Shown: piece after piece, positions 8,991 to 17,545 of the stretch
How positions within the stretch are numbered: the first letter of the stretch is position 1
Layout of the letters: every line of letters begins with the position of its first letter
DNA from: Pollutimonas harenae
GTDB lineage: Bacteria; Pseudomonadota; Gammaproteobacteria; Burkholderiales; Burkholderiaceae_B
NCBI RefSeq assembly: GCF_004153685.1
Contig: NZ_SDQD01000001.1
Span: 620,001 to 684,000, forward strand
Reading direction: 5' to 3'
Length of the DNA stretch: 64,000 nt
Position numbers and translations under genes: made by a program
Notes under the pieces: model-generated
Told to the model about the DNA's origin: nothing
Database searches by the model: none
Seen by the model: the letters and a program-made list of their open reading frames with translations, nothing else

Positions 8991-9026
8991 TACTAGCGCA
9001 ACTGTGATCACAGTTTACAGCTAGTA
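8991..9026. promoter_or_regulatory. Nested palindrome, probable GntR/FCD operator
   Basis: A perfect 16-bp palindrome AACTGTGATCACAGTT (9000-9015) is flanked by a second inverted repeat, TACTAGC at 8991-8997 and GCTAGTA at 9020-9026. It sits in the divergent promoter region between the SDR-BKACE operon and the GntR gene starting at 9058. It is the likely operator of that regulator. The core also resembles a compact CRP/FNR-type half-site pair. Confidence 0.65.
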
Positions 9027-9057
9027 CTAACCCTAGGATCGAGCGAATAATCTATTC

Positions 9058-9777
9058 ATGTCTACCACGCCCCTGACCTCCGCCCCACGCGGCAAGACAC
9101 TCAGCGGACATGCCCTGAGCCAGCTCAAAGAACTGCTGCTCAGCGGCCAAGTCATGCCCGGCCAGCTTTTATCCCTGCGCACCACGGCCGAAGCCATGGG
9201 CATCAGCGTCATGCCGGTGCGGGAAGCAGTGGCCCAACTGGTCGGCGAACAAGCTCTGGAAGTCACACCCAACCGCTCCGTACGCGTACCAATATTGAGC
9301 GCTGAGCAATATACAGAGGTCACGAATATACGCCTCGAGCTTGAAGGCTATGCCGTCCAGCAGGCTGCCCTGATTGCGCCCACCTCGCTTATCGCACGCC
9401 TGCGCAAACTGAATGCCCGGCTTGCCCGCGAAATGGAGGCCACCAATCCGGATAGCGCTGCCGTCGTCATGTTGAACAAGGCACTGCATTTCCAGGTGTA
9501 CGAAAACGCCAACATGCCTTTGCTCTTGCGCATGATAGAAAGCCTATGGCTACGCATAGGCCCCATACTCAACTACGACATTCACGCCGGCTCGGAGCGC
9601 ACCGTCAAGAAAACGGCTTACGAGCATCACATCCGGCTGATCGATGCCCTTGAAAGCCGCGATGCCGAGGCTGCCAGGGCAGCCTTGCAAAGCGACATCA
9701 AAAGCGCCTATCAGCACATTCTGGAGAAGCAGTATGCGCAAGACGGCGAGGCCCGGCGAGCGGGGCATGGCAGCTGA
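9058..9777 (+). CDS. GntR-family (FadR subfamily, FCD domain) transcriptional regulator
   Basis: This 239-residue regulator has a winged helix-turn-helix at residues 10-75 (the TAEAMGISVMPVREAVAQL segment is the recognition region) and an FCD ligand-binding domain behind it (NKALHFQVYENANMPLL, then HHIRLIDALESRDAEAAR), with histidines suited to metal or ligand binding. It is divergent from the SDR-BKACE operon and is its probable local repressor, acting at the palindrome 9000-9015. FCD regulators usually bind organic acids. The ligand is unknown. Confidence 0.88.
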   Translation: MSTTPLTSAPRGKTLSGHALSQLKELLLSGQVMPGQLLSLRTTAEAMGISVMPVREAVAQLVGEQALEVTPNRSVRVPILSAEQYTEVTNIRLELEGYAVQQAALIAPTSLIARLRKLNARLAREMEATNPDSAAVVMLNKALHFQVYENANMPLLLRMIESLWLRIGPILNYDIHAGSERTVKKTAYEHHIRLIDALESRDAEAARAALQSDIKSAYQHILEKQYAQDGEARRAGHGS

Positions 9778-9816
9778 ATGCACTCTGTCACTCCACGCCA
9801 ACCAACCTCATCGCGC

Positions 9817-11208
9817 TCAGTAATGCAGGCCCCGCCCATAGGCTGACAGCACTGCTTCGTGCATGGCTTCAGACTGGGTCGGATGCGGGAAGATCGACTG
9901 CATCAACTCTGCTTCAGTAGTTTCGAGCTCGGTAGCCACTACGTAGCCCTGGATCATCTCGGTGACCTCGTCGCCCACCATATGGGCGCCAAGCAGCTCG
10001 CCACTGTCCGCATCGAAAACAACTTTCACGAAACCATCGGTTGCCCCCAAGGCAATAGCCTTGCCATTAGCCGAGAAAGGAAACTTGCCCACGCGGACCG
10101 GACGCCCCGCATCGCGGGCCTGCTGCTCGGTCAGACCAACATGAGCCACCTGCGGATGACTATAGGTGCAGGCCGGGACCCGGTTGGCAGCGATAGGCTC
10201 AGGTGTCAGTCCGGCAATTTTTTCTATGCAGATCATCGCTTCGTGCGAGGCCTTGTGGGCCAGCCACGGGGCACCTGCCACATCACCAATGGCATACACA
10301 CCTGACTCACCCGTTGCGCCGTAGCTGTCTGTGACGATATGACTATTCTCGACCTTGACAGCTGTGCCTTCCAGACCCAGCCCTTCTACATTGCCCACAA
10401 TGCCGGCGGCCACCAGAATGACCTCGACATCGAGTTCTTTGTCACCCGGCCCACCGAGTTTGATTTTCCAGCCGCCTGCGTACTTGCGCTGACCGGTAAT
10501 ACCGCAACCCAGATGGAGCGTCATGCCCTGTTTGCGCAACGACTGTCCAACGTACTCAGATACTTCAGCATCTTCCAGCGGCAAGACACGGTCTGCCATC
10601 TCGACGACATGTACCTGTACGCCCAGTGCATGATAGAAACTGGCGAACTCAATGCCAATGGCCCCTGCACCCACTACCAGCATGCTTTTGGGCAGGCGGG
10701 GCGGGGTCAGGGCCTCGCGGTAATACCATACGCTATCGGGATTCGCATCCAGCCCCGGCAACGTGCGGGCACGCGCACCTGTCGCCAGCACGATATGCTT
10801 GGCGGCAATCAGGGTTTCGGTATCTTTGCTCGTGACAGCCAGTCGCTCCTTGCCCGCCAGACGGGCCTGCCCATTGATGACGGTGATGCCGTTTTTCTTC
10901 ATCAATTGGCCCACCCCGCGCTGCAGTTGTGTCGCCACTTTGCGCGAACGGGCCACAATGGCCTGCAGATCGGGCTCGGGCTCGGCTGCCTTGATGCCGA
11001 ACTGAACGGCCTGGCGCATCAGGCGCAAAACATCAGCCGAGCGCAGCATCGCCTTGGTGGGAATGCAACCCCAGTTCAGGCATATGCCACCCAGCTCGGA
11101 TTTCTCGACGATGGCGGTACGCAGGCCAAGCTGGGCAGCGCGAATAGCCGCCACATAGCCCCCGGGCCCGGCACCCACCACTACGACATCAAAATTTTCT
11201 GCTTTCAT
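9817..11208 (-). CDS. lpdA: Dihydrolipoamide dehydrogenase (E3) of a 2-oxoacid/acetoin-type dehydrogenase complex
   Basis: This 463-residue flavoprotein reoxidises dihydrolipoamide with NAD+. The FAD motif VVGAGPGGYVAAIRAAQLG is near the N-terminus, the redox disulfide is in GGICLNWGCIPTK near residue 41, the NAD-binding motif VVGAGAIGIEFASFYHALG is near residue 175, and the C-terminal HPTQSEAMHEAV holds the catalytic histidine and glutamate. The length is normal. It is the last gene of the ten-gene operon and lies 9 bases downstream of E2, so it is dedicated to this complex rather than to central metabolism. Confidence 0.93.
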   Translation of the reverse strand: MKAENFDVVVVGAGPGGYVAAIRAAQLGLRTAIVEKSELGGICLNWGCIPTKAMLRSADVLRLMRQAVQFGIKAAEPEPDLQAIVARSRKVATQLQRGVGQLMKKNGITVINGQARLAGKERLAVTSKDTETLIAAKHIVLATGARARTLPGLDANPDSVWYYREALTPPRLPKSMLVVGAGAIGIEFASFYHALGVQVHVVEMADRVLPLEDAEVSEYVGQSLRKQGMTLHLGCGITGQRKYAGGWKIKLGGPGDKELDVEVILVAAGIVGNVEGLGLEGTAVKVENSHIVTDSYGATGESGVYAIGDVAGAPWLAHKASHEAMICIEKIAGLTPEPIAANRVPACTYSHPQVAHVGLTEQQARDAGRPVRVGKFPFSANGKAIALGATDGFVKVVFDADSGELLGAHMVGDEVTEMIQGYVVATELETTEAELMQSIFPHPTQSEAMHEAVLSAYGRGLHY

Positions 11209-11217
11209 GCGACGTGC

Positions 11218-12489
11218 TCAAATAAGGGCGGCCAGGGGATTTTCAATAACAGACTTGAAGATACCCAGCCATTTTGCCGCCAGCGCACCATCAATGGCGC
11301 GATGATCCACCGACAAGGTCACTGTCATGACCGAGGCAATGCCAAGTGTCCCGTCGATCACAGATGGCCGCTGCTCGAAACCACCCACAGCAAGAATGGC
11401 GGCCTGCGGAGGATTGATAATGGCGGCAAACTCCTGAACGCCGTACATGCCCAGATTGCTGACGGTAAAGCTGCCTCCCTGATACTCATGTGGTGCCAGC
11501 TTGCCTTCACGTGCCCTGTGGGCCAGGTCGGCAATATCGAGACTGACGTTGGACAGAGACTTGGTATCTACCCCCTTCACCACCGGTGTAATCAATCCGG
11601 TGGGTGTCGAGACGGCTACCGATATGTCGATGTCCTGGTAATGGCGCAAGGCAGATTCGGTCCAACTTACGTTCATCTCGGGCAACTGACGCAAGGCTGC
11701 GGCCACGGCCTTCACAATGATGTCGTTGACGGAAACCTTGCGCACGCCCGACTGATTGATTTGCTTGCGCATGGCCAGCAACGCATCCATACGACAGTCT
11801 GCGCGCAGATAAAAATGCGGAACGGTCTGCTTGCTTTCGCTCAGGCGGCGTGCAATCGTGCGGCGCATGCTGGTATGTGGGACGTCGGTATAAGATTGCG
11901 CCTGCCCTGCCGCCGGCGTCGCAACCGCTGGTGTACCGACCGCTACACTTGCCGCTGCAGCCTGCTGCGCCGCCAGCACATCGCGCTTGACGACACGGCC
12001 CTGAGGGCCGCTGCCTGCAAGACCCGACAAGTTTATCCCTGCGTCGCGTGCCAGACGCTTGGCCAGTGGGCTGGCAAAGATACGCTCGTGACTGGCCGCA
12101 TCGGATGCCGTTGAGGCAACGGGTGCAGGGTCTCGGACGGGCGCCTGACTAGGCGAGGTGCTCTGCTCAGGCGCTGCGACGGCTACGTCGGCGGCACCAG
12201 GCTCTGAGGCCCCTGCGGACAATAACGCAGCGATATCCACATCCTTTTCATCCGATGCAAACAAAACCGCAATAGGGGTACCTACCTCTACCTCCTTGCC
12301 GGCCTGAACCAGTATCTTGCCCAGCACACCTGCCTGCTCGGCATTGAACTCAATAACGGCCTTCTCGGTTTCGATTTCCGCCAGGCAATCGCCCTCTGCA
12401 ACGGCCTCCCCTTCCTGTAGAGCCCAGGAAACAATCACGGCCGAATCAGTATTGGCAGCCACTTCAGGCATACGTACAAGCGTTGCCAT
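11218..12489 (-). CDS. Dihydrolipoamide acyltransferase (E2) with one lipoyl domain
   Basis: This is a 423-residue E2 component. It has one N-terminal lipoyl domain with the lipoylated lysine in EIETEKAVIEF near residue 42, an Ala/Pro-rich linker, a peripheral-subunit-binding domain (ASPLAKRLARDAGINLSGL), and a catalytic domain ending in VDHRAIDGALAAKW, with the conserved His and Asp. I chose the ATG at 12489 because AAAGGAG is spaced correctly before it; the GTG at 12498 overlaps that site. It transfers the acyl group from the E1 product to CoA. It follows the VOC gene with one base between them and precedes E3 in the same operon. Confidence 0.92.
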   Translation of the reverse strand: MATLVRMPEVAANTDSAVIVSWALQEGEAVAEGDCLAEIETEKAVIEFNAEQAGVLGKILVQAGKEVEVGTPIAVLFASDEKDVDIAALLSAGASEPGAADVAVAAPEQSTSPSQAPVRDPAPVASTASDAASHERIFASPLAKRLARDAGINLSGLAGSGPQGRVVKRDVLAAQQAAAASVAVGTPAVATPAAGQAQSYTDVPHTSMRRTIARRLSESKQTVPHFYLRADCRMDALLAMRKQINQSGVRKVSVNDIIVKAVAAALRQLPEMNVSWTESALRHYQDIDISVAVSTPTGLITPVVKGVDTKSLSNVSLDIADLAHRAREGKLAPHEYQGGSFTVSNLGMYGVQEFAAIINPPQAAILAVGGFEQRPSVIDGTLGIASVMTVTLSVDHRAIDGALAAKWLGIFKSVIENPLAALI

Positions 12490-12490
12490 A

Positions 12491-12976
12491 TCAGACACTC
12501 CTTTGTTTCAGATCACTGCGGTAGGTCGAGATGTCTTCGTACTGAACCAGCTCAAGCACATTGCCTTCCGGGTCACGGCAGAAAGCCAGGTAGACCCCGG
12601 GGCGCACTTCTACACGCTTGTCTCCGGTCATGAATGTGATGCCTTCCTGCAGAAGCCGCGCAATGGCGGCATCGATATCTTCGATGATGAAAGTCAGGTA
12701 CACCGCGTTCGGCTTATCCAGAATGAAGGCTGCAGGCTCCTGCTCCGGTACGGCCTGGACGGGAGCAAGCAGCTTGACCCGCTCACCGTTCGAGGTCTGC
12801 AGCCGGACCACCGCATACCCTCCTGCCGACAAACCCGATTCCGCTGACTTGTCGGCAGGAACCTGGTATTCGCTGATGAAGGTGAAGCCCAGAACCTGCT
12901 CGTAGAAGCGGCGCAGGCCGGCCAGATCGCGGCAGGCTATGCCCACTTCCAGCGGCGATGTCATGTCGAGTGTCAT
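12491..12976 (-). CDS. VOC-family (glyoxalase/bleomycin-resistance-like) protein inside the dehydrogenase operon
   Basis: This 161-residue protein has two beta-alpha-beta-beta-beta VOC modules, seen as LEVGIACRDLAGLRRFYEQV and later LTFIIEDIDAAIARLLQEG, ending in DPEGNVLELVQYED. The usual first and second metal histidines are not evident at the start of the modules (E/V and Y stand there), while the terminal glutamate is kept, so metal use is uncertain. The ATG at 12976 follows AAGGAGAAAACC and gives a normal VOC length. It is sandwiched between fused E1 and E2 with 10- and 1-base gaps, so it is co-translated with the complex. It may act on the substrate upstream of E1; the function is unknown. 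Confidence 0.85.
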   Translation of the reverse strand: MTLDMTSPLEVGIACRDLAGLRRFYEQVLGFTFISEYQVPADKSAESGLSAGGYAVVRLQTSNGERVKLLAPVQAVPEQEPAAFILDKPNAVYLTFIIEDIDAAIARLLQEGITFMTGDKRVEVRPGVYLAFCRDPEGNVLELVQYEDISTYRSDLKQRSV

Positions 12977-12986
12977 GGTTTTCTCC

Positions 12987-15188
12987 TTAATCTTTGTCAC
13001 TGCCGGCGCCCTGCGCCCGCATGCATGCTTGCAAACCCGCAACGACCTCTTCGCTGCGGGCGCAGGCGGCACGCTCCAGCACCTTGCTGATGCTTGGCGA
13101 TGCTTCGCCGCCGGTAACGCGCTGTACAGGTTGATCCAGCCAATCGAAATAACGGCGCTGGATTTCGTCGGACAGCCATCCGCCGTAGGAAGTACCTTGC
13201 GCACCTTGCTCCACAATCAGCACATTGTTGGTCTTCCGGATACTGGCGCCTATGGTGTCCCAGTCTATGCTGGCTCGGTCGAGCCAGCGCAAATCGATGA
13301 CTTCGGCGTCCACATCGGTTTGCTCAACAGCCTCCAGGCTGTGCGCAACCATGGACAAATAAGTCAATACCGTCACGTCCTTGCCACTGCGCCGCACGGC
13401 TGCCTTGCCGAAGGGAATCTGGTAGTCCAGATCATCAACCGGGGCCAGGCCGCTGGATGCGTAAAGATCGACGTGCTCAATCACCAGAACCGGATCTTTC
13501 AAGGTCAGTGCGGCGTTCATCAAACCGATGTAATCAAAAGGCGTGGAGGGTGCAACAATACGCCAGCCCGGGCTGGTCGCAAAAATACCAGCCGGATCCA
13601 TCAAGTGCTGCGAGCCATAACCGCTACCCATGGCGACCTTGCTGCGCAGCACCAGCGGCATATTGATGTCACCGCCAAACATATGGCGCGCCTTGCCGAT
13701 CTGATTGAACACCTGATCAGCGGCCACCCACATGAAATCCGGATACATGAATTCGACCACCGGTTTGAAACGTCCATCCATGGCCATACCACCACCCAGG
13801 CCTGCAAATGCATTCTCGCTGATCGGCGTCCCCAACACCCGCTCCGGGAACCGGTCTTTCAGACCCCGCGTAGCCCCGTTGGTACCGCCTTTGAGGCGAT
13901 GCACATCTTCGCCCAGCACGACGACGCCCTCGTCCGTCTCCATACGGCGCGCCATCACATCGGCAACCACATCAATGAACTTGCGCTCTTCCAGTTTCCC
14001 CTGGAAACCAGCCTGCTCTTCGGTACGTACACCGTCCAGTTCGGACAAGTCACCGCGTATGCCTACATCACGGAAATCAGCACTGGGCCAGAGTTCAGGA
14101 CGTATCCGCTTCTTGCCGCGCTTGCCATCGGGATCGGCTTCGGTCAGAGCCGCCACTGCCTTCTTCATGGACGCCTGCATGCGCTGGCGCAGCGCTTCGA
14201 TTTGCTTGGCCGTAATAAGCTTGCGTGCCACCATCTGGCTGCCCAGGGCATCCAGCGGATCCCGCTGACGCCAGGACTGTTCCTCTTCTTTGGTCCGGTA
14301 GCCGAAAGCACTGCCTGGGAAACCACCATTTTGGTGGAAATACCGGTACACGTCCGCTTCAATGATGGTGGGGCCATTGCCGGCACGCATATGCTGCAAG
14401 GCCTGATCCATGGCCATGTGCACAGCCAGCGGATCCATTCCATCGACCTTCCAGCTGGGGATATTAAAGGCCTGCCCGCGTGCCGACAGGCGAGGTTCGG
14501 CCGTAGCCTCCTCTACGTGGGTCGACACGGCATAGCGATTGTTTTCGATAAAAAAGCATAGCGGCAGCTTCCATGCTGCGGCCAGATTCATGGTTTCCAG
14601 AACCGACCCGATATTGACGGCACCATCACCAAAATAAGTTACGGCCACCGCATCGGTGCCCGCCTGCTTATGCGCCCAGGCTGCGCCGGCTGCCAGCGGC
14701 ACGCCACCCCCGACAATCGCATTGGTGCCCAGTACCCCGGCCTCATCCCAACGCAGATGCATTGAACCGCCACGGCCACGGCAGAACCCTTGCGCAAGTC
14801 CCATGATCTCTGCCAGGGTGCGTTGCAATAAAGTCTCTACTTCAGCACTGAGCTCCAGCTTGGGATCTATCCCACCCGGCGTCACGTAGGCCAGCGCCTT
14901 GCTCAAAAACTGATGATGGCCGCGATGCGAGCCATTGACTTGATCCGCCGCTGTCAGCGAAACAATGGAACCGGCCGCTCCACCTTCCTGGCCTATGCTG
15001 GAGTGAGCGGGCCCGTGCACCAGTCCTTCCATGGCCAGCTCGACGACCGTCTCTTCGAAAGCCCTGATAAGGTGCAAATGCGAGAGCAGCGTACCCAGCA
15101 GCCTGGGGTTGGCCTTCTTCCAATCTTCTTTGGTGGTGCGCAGCTCAACCCATCGCGACGATGGGGAAAGTTCAATGATTTCAGGCAT
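12987..15188 (-). CDS. Fused alpha-beta E1 component of a thiamine-dependent 2-oxoacid/acetoin-type dehydrogenase
   Basis: This 733-residue protein carries both E1 halves. The alpha half has GHHQF, RGRGGSMH and the ThDP motif GDGAVNIG, ending in ENN about 30 residues on (around residues 195-225). A lysine/arginine-rich linker near residue 365 leads to the beta half, with VVVLGEDV, GTPISENAFAG, GSGYGSQH and IVAPSTPFDY. Acetoin dehydrogenase and PDH alpha and beta subunits are usually separate; here they are one chain. I chose the ATG at 15188 because it follows a GGAG site and gives a typical alpha start; the upstream in-frame codons overlap the SDR. The substrate, probably a 2-oxo acid or alpha-hydroxyketone, is inferred from family. 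Confidence 0.9.
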   Translation of the reverse strand: MPEIIELSPSSRWVELRTTKEDWKKANPRLLGTLLSHLHLIRAFEETVVELAMEGLVHGPAHSSIGQEGGAAGSIVSLTAADQVNGSHRGHHQFLSKALAYVTPGGIDPKLELSAEVETLLQRTLAEIMGLAQGFCRGRGGSMHLRWDEAGVLGTNAIVGGGVPLAAGAAWAHKQAGTDAVAVTYFGDGAVNIGSVLETMNLAAAWKLPLCFFIENNRYAVSTHVEEATAEPRLSARGQAFNIPSWKVDGMDPLAVHMAMDQALQHMRAGNGPTIIEADVYRYFHQNGGFPGSAFGYRTKEEEQSWRQRDPLDALGSQMVARKLITAKQIEALRQRMQASMKKAVAALTEADPDGKRGKKRIRPELWPSADFRDVGIRGDLSELDGVRTEEQAGFQGKLEERKFIDVVADVMARRMETDEGVVVLGEDVHRLKGGTNGATRGLKDRFPERVLGTPISENAFAGLGGGMAMDGRFKPVVEFMYPDFMWVAADQVFNQIGKARHMFGGDINMPLVLRSKVAMGSGYGSQHLMDPAGIFATSPGWRIVAPSTPFDYIGLMNAALTLKDPVLVIEHVDLYASSGLAPVDDLDYQIPFGKAAVRRSGKDVTVLTYLSMVAHSLEAVEQTDVDAEVIDLRWLDRASIDWDTIGASIRKTNNVLIVEQGAQGTSYGGWLSDEIQRRYFDWLDQPVQRVTGGEASPSISKVLERAACARSEEVVAGLQACMRAQGAGSDKD

Positions 15189-15219
15189 GGGAGTCGTCTC
15201 CGGACGGATTGATTTGGGT

Positions 15220-16047
15220 TCAGATATAGCTGTAGGCAGACCAGCCGCCATCGGCCACGGCAACATGGCCATTAATGAATGCGGCGTGCTCCGAGGCCAG
15301 AAACACAGCCAGCGTGGCAATTTCGTGCGGCTCGCCCAAACGCCCAACAGGCGTGCGTCGTGTCAGGGCGTCGAGATCCATGCGGCCTTCCGCAACCAGC
15401 TCTTCGACGAGCGCTGTCTTCACATAGCCTGGCGCAATGGCGTTCACCCTGATGCCATGACCGGCCCATTCGATGGCCAATACTTTGGTCAGCATGGCGA
15501 CAGCCGCCTTGCTGGTGCAATAGGCAGCCCGCTCAGGAGCAGCGATGGTGCCATACATGGATGAGACATTCAGAATGACTCCGCTGCCCTGCTCGACCAT
15601 ATGCCGGCCAACCGCCTGAGCACAGTAAAAAACCCCATTCACATTGACGTCCATGGCCTTGCGCCAGAGTTCGCCGGAAAGCTTCAGCGTCGGCTGGTTC
15701 ATGGAAATACCGGCGTTGTTCAGCAAGATGTCCAGACGTCCAAAGGCCGCATGAACGGCCTGGACGGCGCCATGGACGGCGGCTTCATCGTTGACGGCCG
15801 CCACACAGGTTTGTACCTGAACACCCGGAAACTCTGCCTGTAACGATGTACAAGCTGCCTGCAGTGCTGGGCCATTGATGTCCAGCAGCGCCAGGCGCGC
15901 ATCGCAGGCGGCAAACGCCCGCGCCATAGCCAGGCCAATGCCGTTGCCTGCACCGGTAATGAAAACCACTTTGCCCGCCAGATCTTGAAAAGTCTTGCCT
16001 TGCGCAAGGCGAGCGAGCATGTCTGCAGCGATAGTTGTTTCAGTCAT
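15220..16047 (-). CDS. Short-chain dehydrogenase/reductase (operon-internal)
   Basis: This is a 275-residue classical SDR with the nucleotide motif ITGAGNGIGLAMA near residue 30, LLNNAGIS near residue 110 and the catalytic YCTSK near residue 177. The aspartate in LALLDING suggests NAD(H). Its ATG overlaps the stop of livF (ATGA), and the fused E1 gene follows after 31 bases, so it is embedded between the importer and the dehydrogenase complex. It probably oxidises the imported hydroxy compound to the keto compound used by E1. The substrate is unknown. Confidence 0.87.
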   Translation of the reverse strand: MTETTIAADMLARLAQGKTFQDLAGKVVFITGAGNGIGLAMARAFAACDARLALLDINGPALQAACTSLQAEFPGVQVQTCVAAVNDEAAVHGAVQAVHAAFGRLDILLNNAGISMNQPTLKLSGELWRKAMDVNVNGVFYCAQAVGRHMVEQGSGVILNVSSMYGTIAAPERAAYCTSKAAVAMLTKVLAIEWAGHGIRVNAIAPGYVKTALVEELVAEGRMDLDALTRRTPVGRLGEPHEIATLAVFLASEHAAFINGHVAVADGGWSAYSYI

Positions 16048-16769
16048 ACAGCCAGCCAGTCTTTCAGCAGCTGCGAGTTGCCAGCCAGTTCATCGGGCGT
16101 ACCTCGAAAGACGATCTTGCCGTGCCCCAGCAAACATACAGCGGTGGAGATTTTCATGGCGATAGTGAGCTTCTGCTCAACCAGAATAACCGAAACACCT
16201 TTTCTGTGAATATCCTGAATGGCTTCACCCACGATCGTTACATTCTTGGGTGCCAGGCCTTCGGTCGGCTCATCGATCATGATCAGGCGCGGGTTCCCCA
16301 ATAAGGAGCGGCATATGGTGAGCATCTGCTGTTCGCCCCCGGACAAATTGCCCGCCTGCGTATTACGGCGCTCTTTCAGACGCGGAAAGTAATCGAACAT
16401 TTCTTCGATGGTCCAGGCCGGTACCCCATCGCGCGCACGTTGTATGCCCATGGCGAGATTTTCATCAACGGTCAAATTGGCAAATACATCCCGCTCTTCC
16501 GGCACGTAAGCCATGCCTGCCCGAGCCACCGCATAAGGCGGTGCTCCCGCAATTTCCCGCTCGTCAAACCGGATCTGGCCTGAAGTGGGAGGCACAAGAC
16601 CCATAATGGACTTGATCATGGTCGAACGCCCCGAACCATTGCGGCCCAAAAGGCTGACAACCTCACCCTGCCCAACGTCAAACGTGACGCCATGAAGAAT
16701 ATGACTTTTACCGTAATGCACGTGCAAGTCCCGCACCGATAGCAAAGGCACTGCGCCTGTCTCCGTCAT
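16044..16769 (-). CDS. livF: LIV-type ABC transporter ATPase (LivF) with Walker A Lys replaced by Arg
   Basis: This is the 241-residue second ATPase of a branched-chain-amino-acid-type importer. The signature NLSGGEQQM and Walker B LIMIDEPTEGLAP are intact. The Walker A reads GRNGSGRSTM near residue 37: the normally invariant lysine is arginine, and the CGT codon is clear in the DNA. I recall the same change in other LivF homologues, so it may be tolerated. It overlaps livG upstream and the SDR downstream by four bases each. It works with LivG in a heterodimeric ATPase. Confidence 0.9.
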   Translation of the reverse strand: MTETGAVPLLSVRDLHVHYGKSHILHGVTFDVGQGEVVSLLGRNGSGRSTMIKSIMGLVPPTSGQIRFDEREIAGAPPYAVARAGMAYVPEERDVFANLTVDENLAMGIQRARDGVPAWTIEEMFDYFPRLKERRNTQAGNLSGGEQQMLTICRSLLGNPRLIMIDEPTEGLAPKNVTIVGEAIQDIHRKGVSVILVEQKLTIAMKISTAVCLLGHGKIVFRGTPDELAGNSQLLKDWLAV

Positions 16770-17545
16770 GCCTTTACCTCCGTACCCAGATAAGCTTCCT
16801 GGACCTGTGCGTTGTTGCGGATTTCATCCGGCGTCCCGGTAGCAATGATCTTTCCATAAACCAGCACACTGATCCGGTCGCTCAGAGAAAACACGACTTC
16901 CATGTCATGCTCGACCAGCATCAATGATCGCCCTTGCGAAAGCTCGCGTATCAATCCTACGGTGTACTCTGTTTCTTCCCTCGACATACCGGCCATGGGT
17001 TCATCCAGCAGCAATACTTGCGGATCAGAGGCCAACGACATACCTATTTCGAGCGAGCGCTGCTCGGAATACGAGAGCTCACCACCCAGGGTATCGCGGC
17101 AACGGGTCAGCCTGACACGCTCAAGCAGCTCTTCGGTTTCTTGCGTTACCTTGTACGCCCCTGAAATCCGCTTCCAGAAGTTGTACTCCAATCCGTGACG
17201 GCGCATGATGCCGAAGCGCAGATTCTCGAAGACGCTAAGTCCCGGAAAAATATTGGTGATCTGAAACGAGCGCGCCATACCCAAGCGGTTGATGGCACGT
17301 GCCTCCAGACCATGTATGGGATCTCCGTGCAAAAAGATTTCACCGGACGATGGCCGGAACTGTCCCGAGATCAGATGGAACAACGTGGATTTGCCGGCGC
17401 CATTGGGACCAATGACTGCATGGCGCTCACCCTGACGCAGCTCCAGGTCGACGCCACGAATAATATGCGCCTCGCCAAAAGACTTATGCACATCGTGCAA
17501 GGTCAGCACCGCCTTATCGCTTGCACTGCTTGTTGCGTTGATCAT
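16766..17545 (-). CDS. livG: LIV-type ABC transporter ATPase (LivG)
   Basis: This is a 259-residue ATPase starting MINATSSASDKAVLTLHDVH. Walker A GPNGAGKST is near residue 45, the signature is the LivG-type variant LSYSEQR, and Walker B is VLLLDEPMAGMS. I chose the ATG at 17545 because it overlaps the livM stop (ATGA) and gives the family length; the frame is open upstream but inside livM. It pairs with LivF to power the importer. Confidence 0.91.
   Translation of the reverse strand: MINATSSASDKAVLTLHDVHKSFGEAHIIRGVDLELRQGERHAVIGPNGAGKSTLFHLISGQFRPSSGEIFLHGDPIHGLEARAINRLGMARSFQITNIFPGLSVFENLRFGIMRRHGLEYNFWKRISGAYKVTQETEELLERVRLTRCRDTLGGELSYSEQRSLEIGMSLASDPQVLLLDEPMAGMSREETEYTVGLIRELSQGRSLMLVEHDMEVVFSLSDRISVLVYGKIIATGTPDEIRNNAQVQEAYLGTEVKA

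Noticed and set aside
10339-12114. 591-codon open frame on the plus strand opposite E2/E3
   Set aside because: It is fully antisense to two convincing genes, is rich in His, Gln and Cys with no family resemblance, and fits the usual long antisense frames of GC-rich coding DNA.
12939-14561. 540-codon open frame on the plus strand opposite the fused E1 gene
   Set aside because: Antisense shadow of a well-supported gene; no recognisable motifs or ribosome-binding site.
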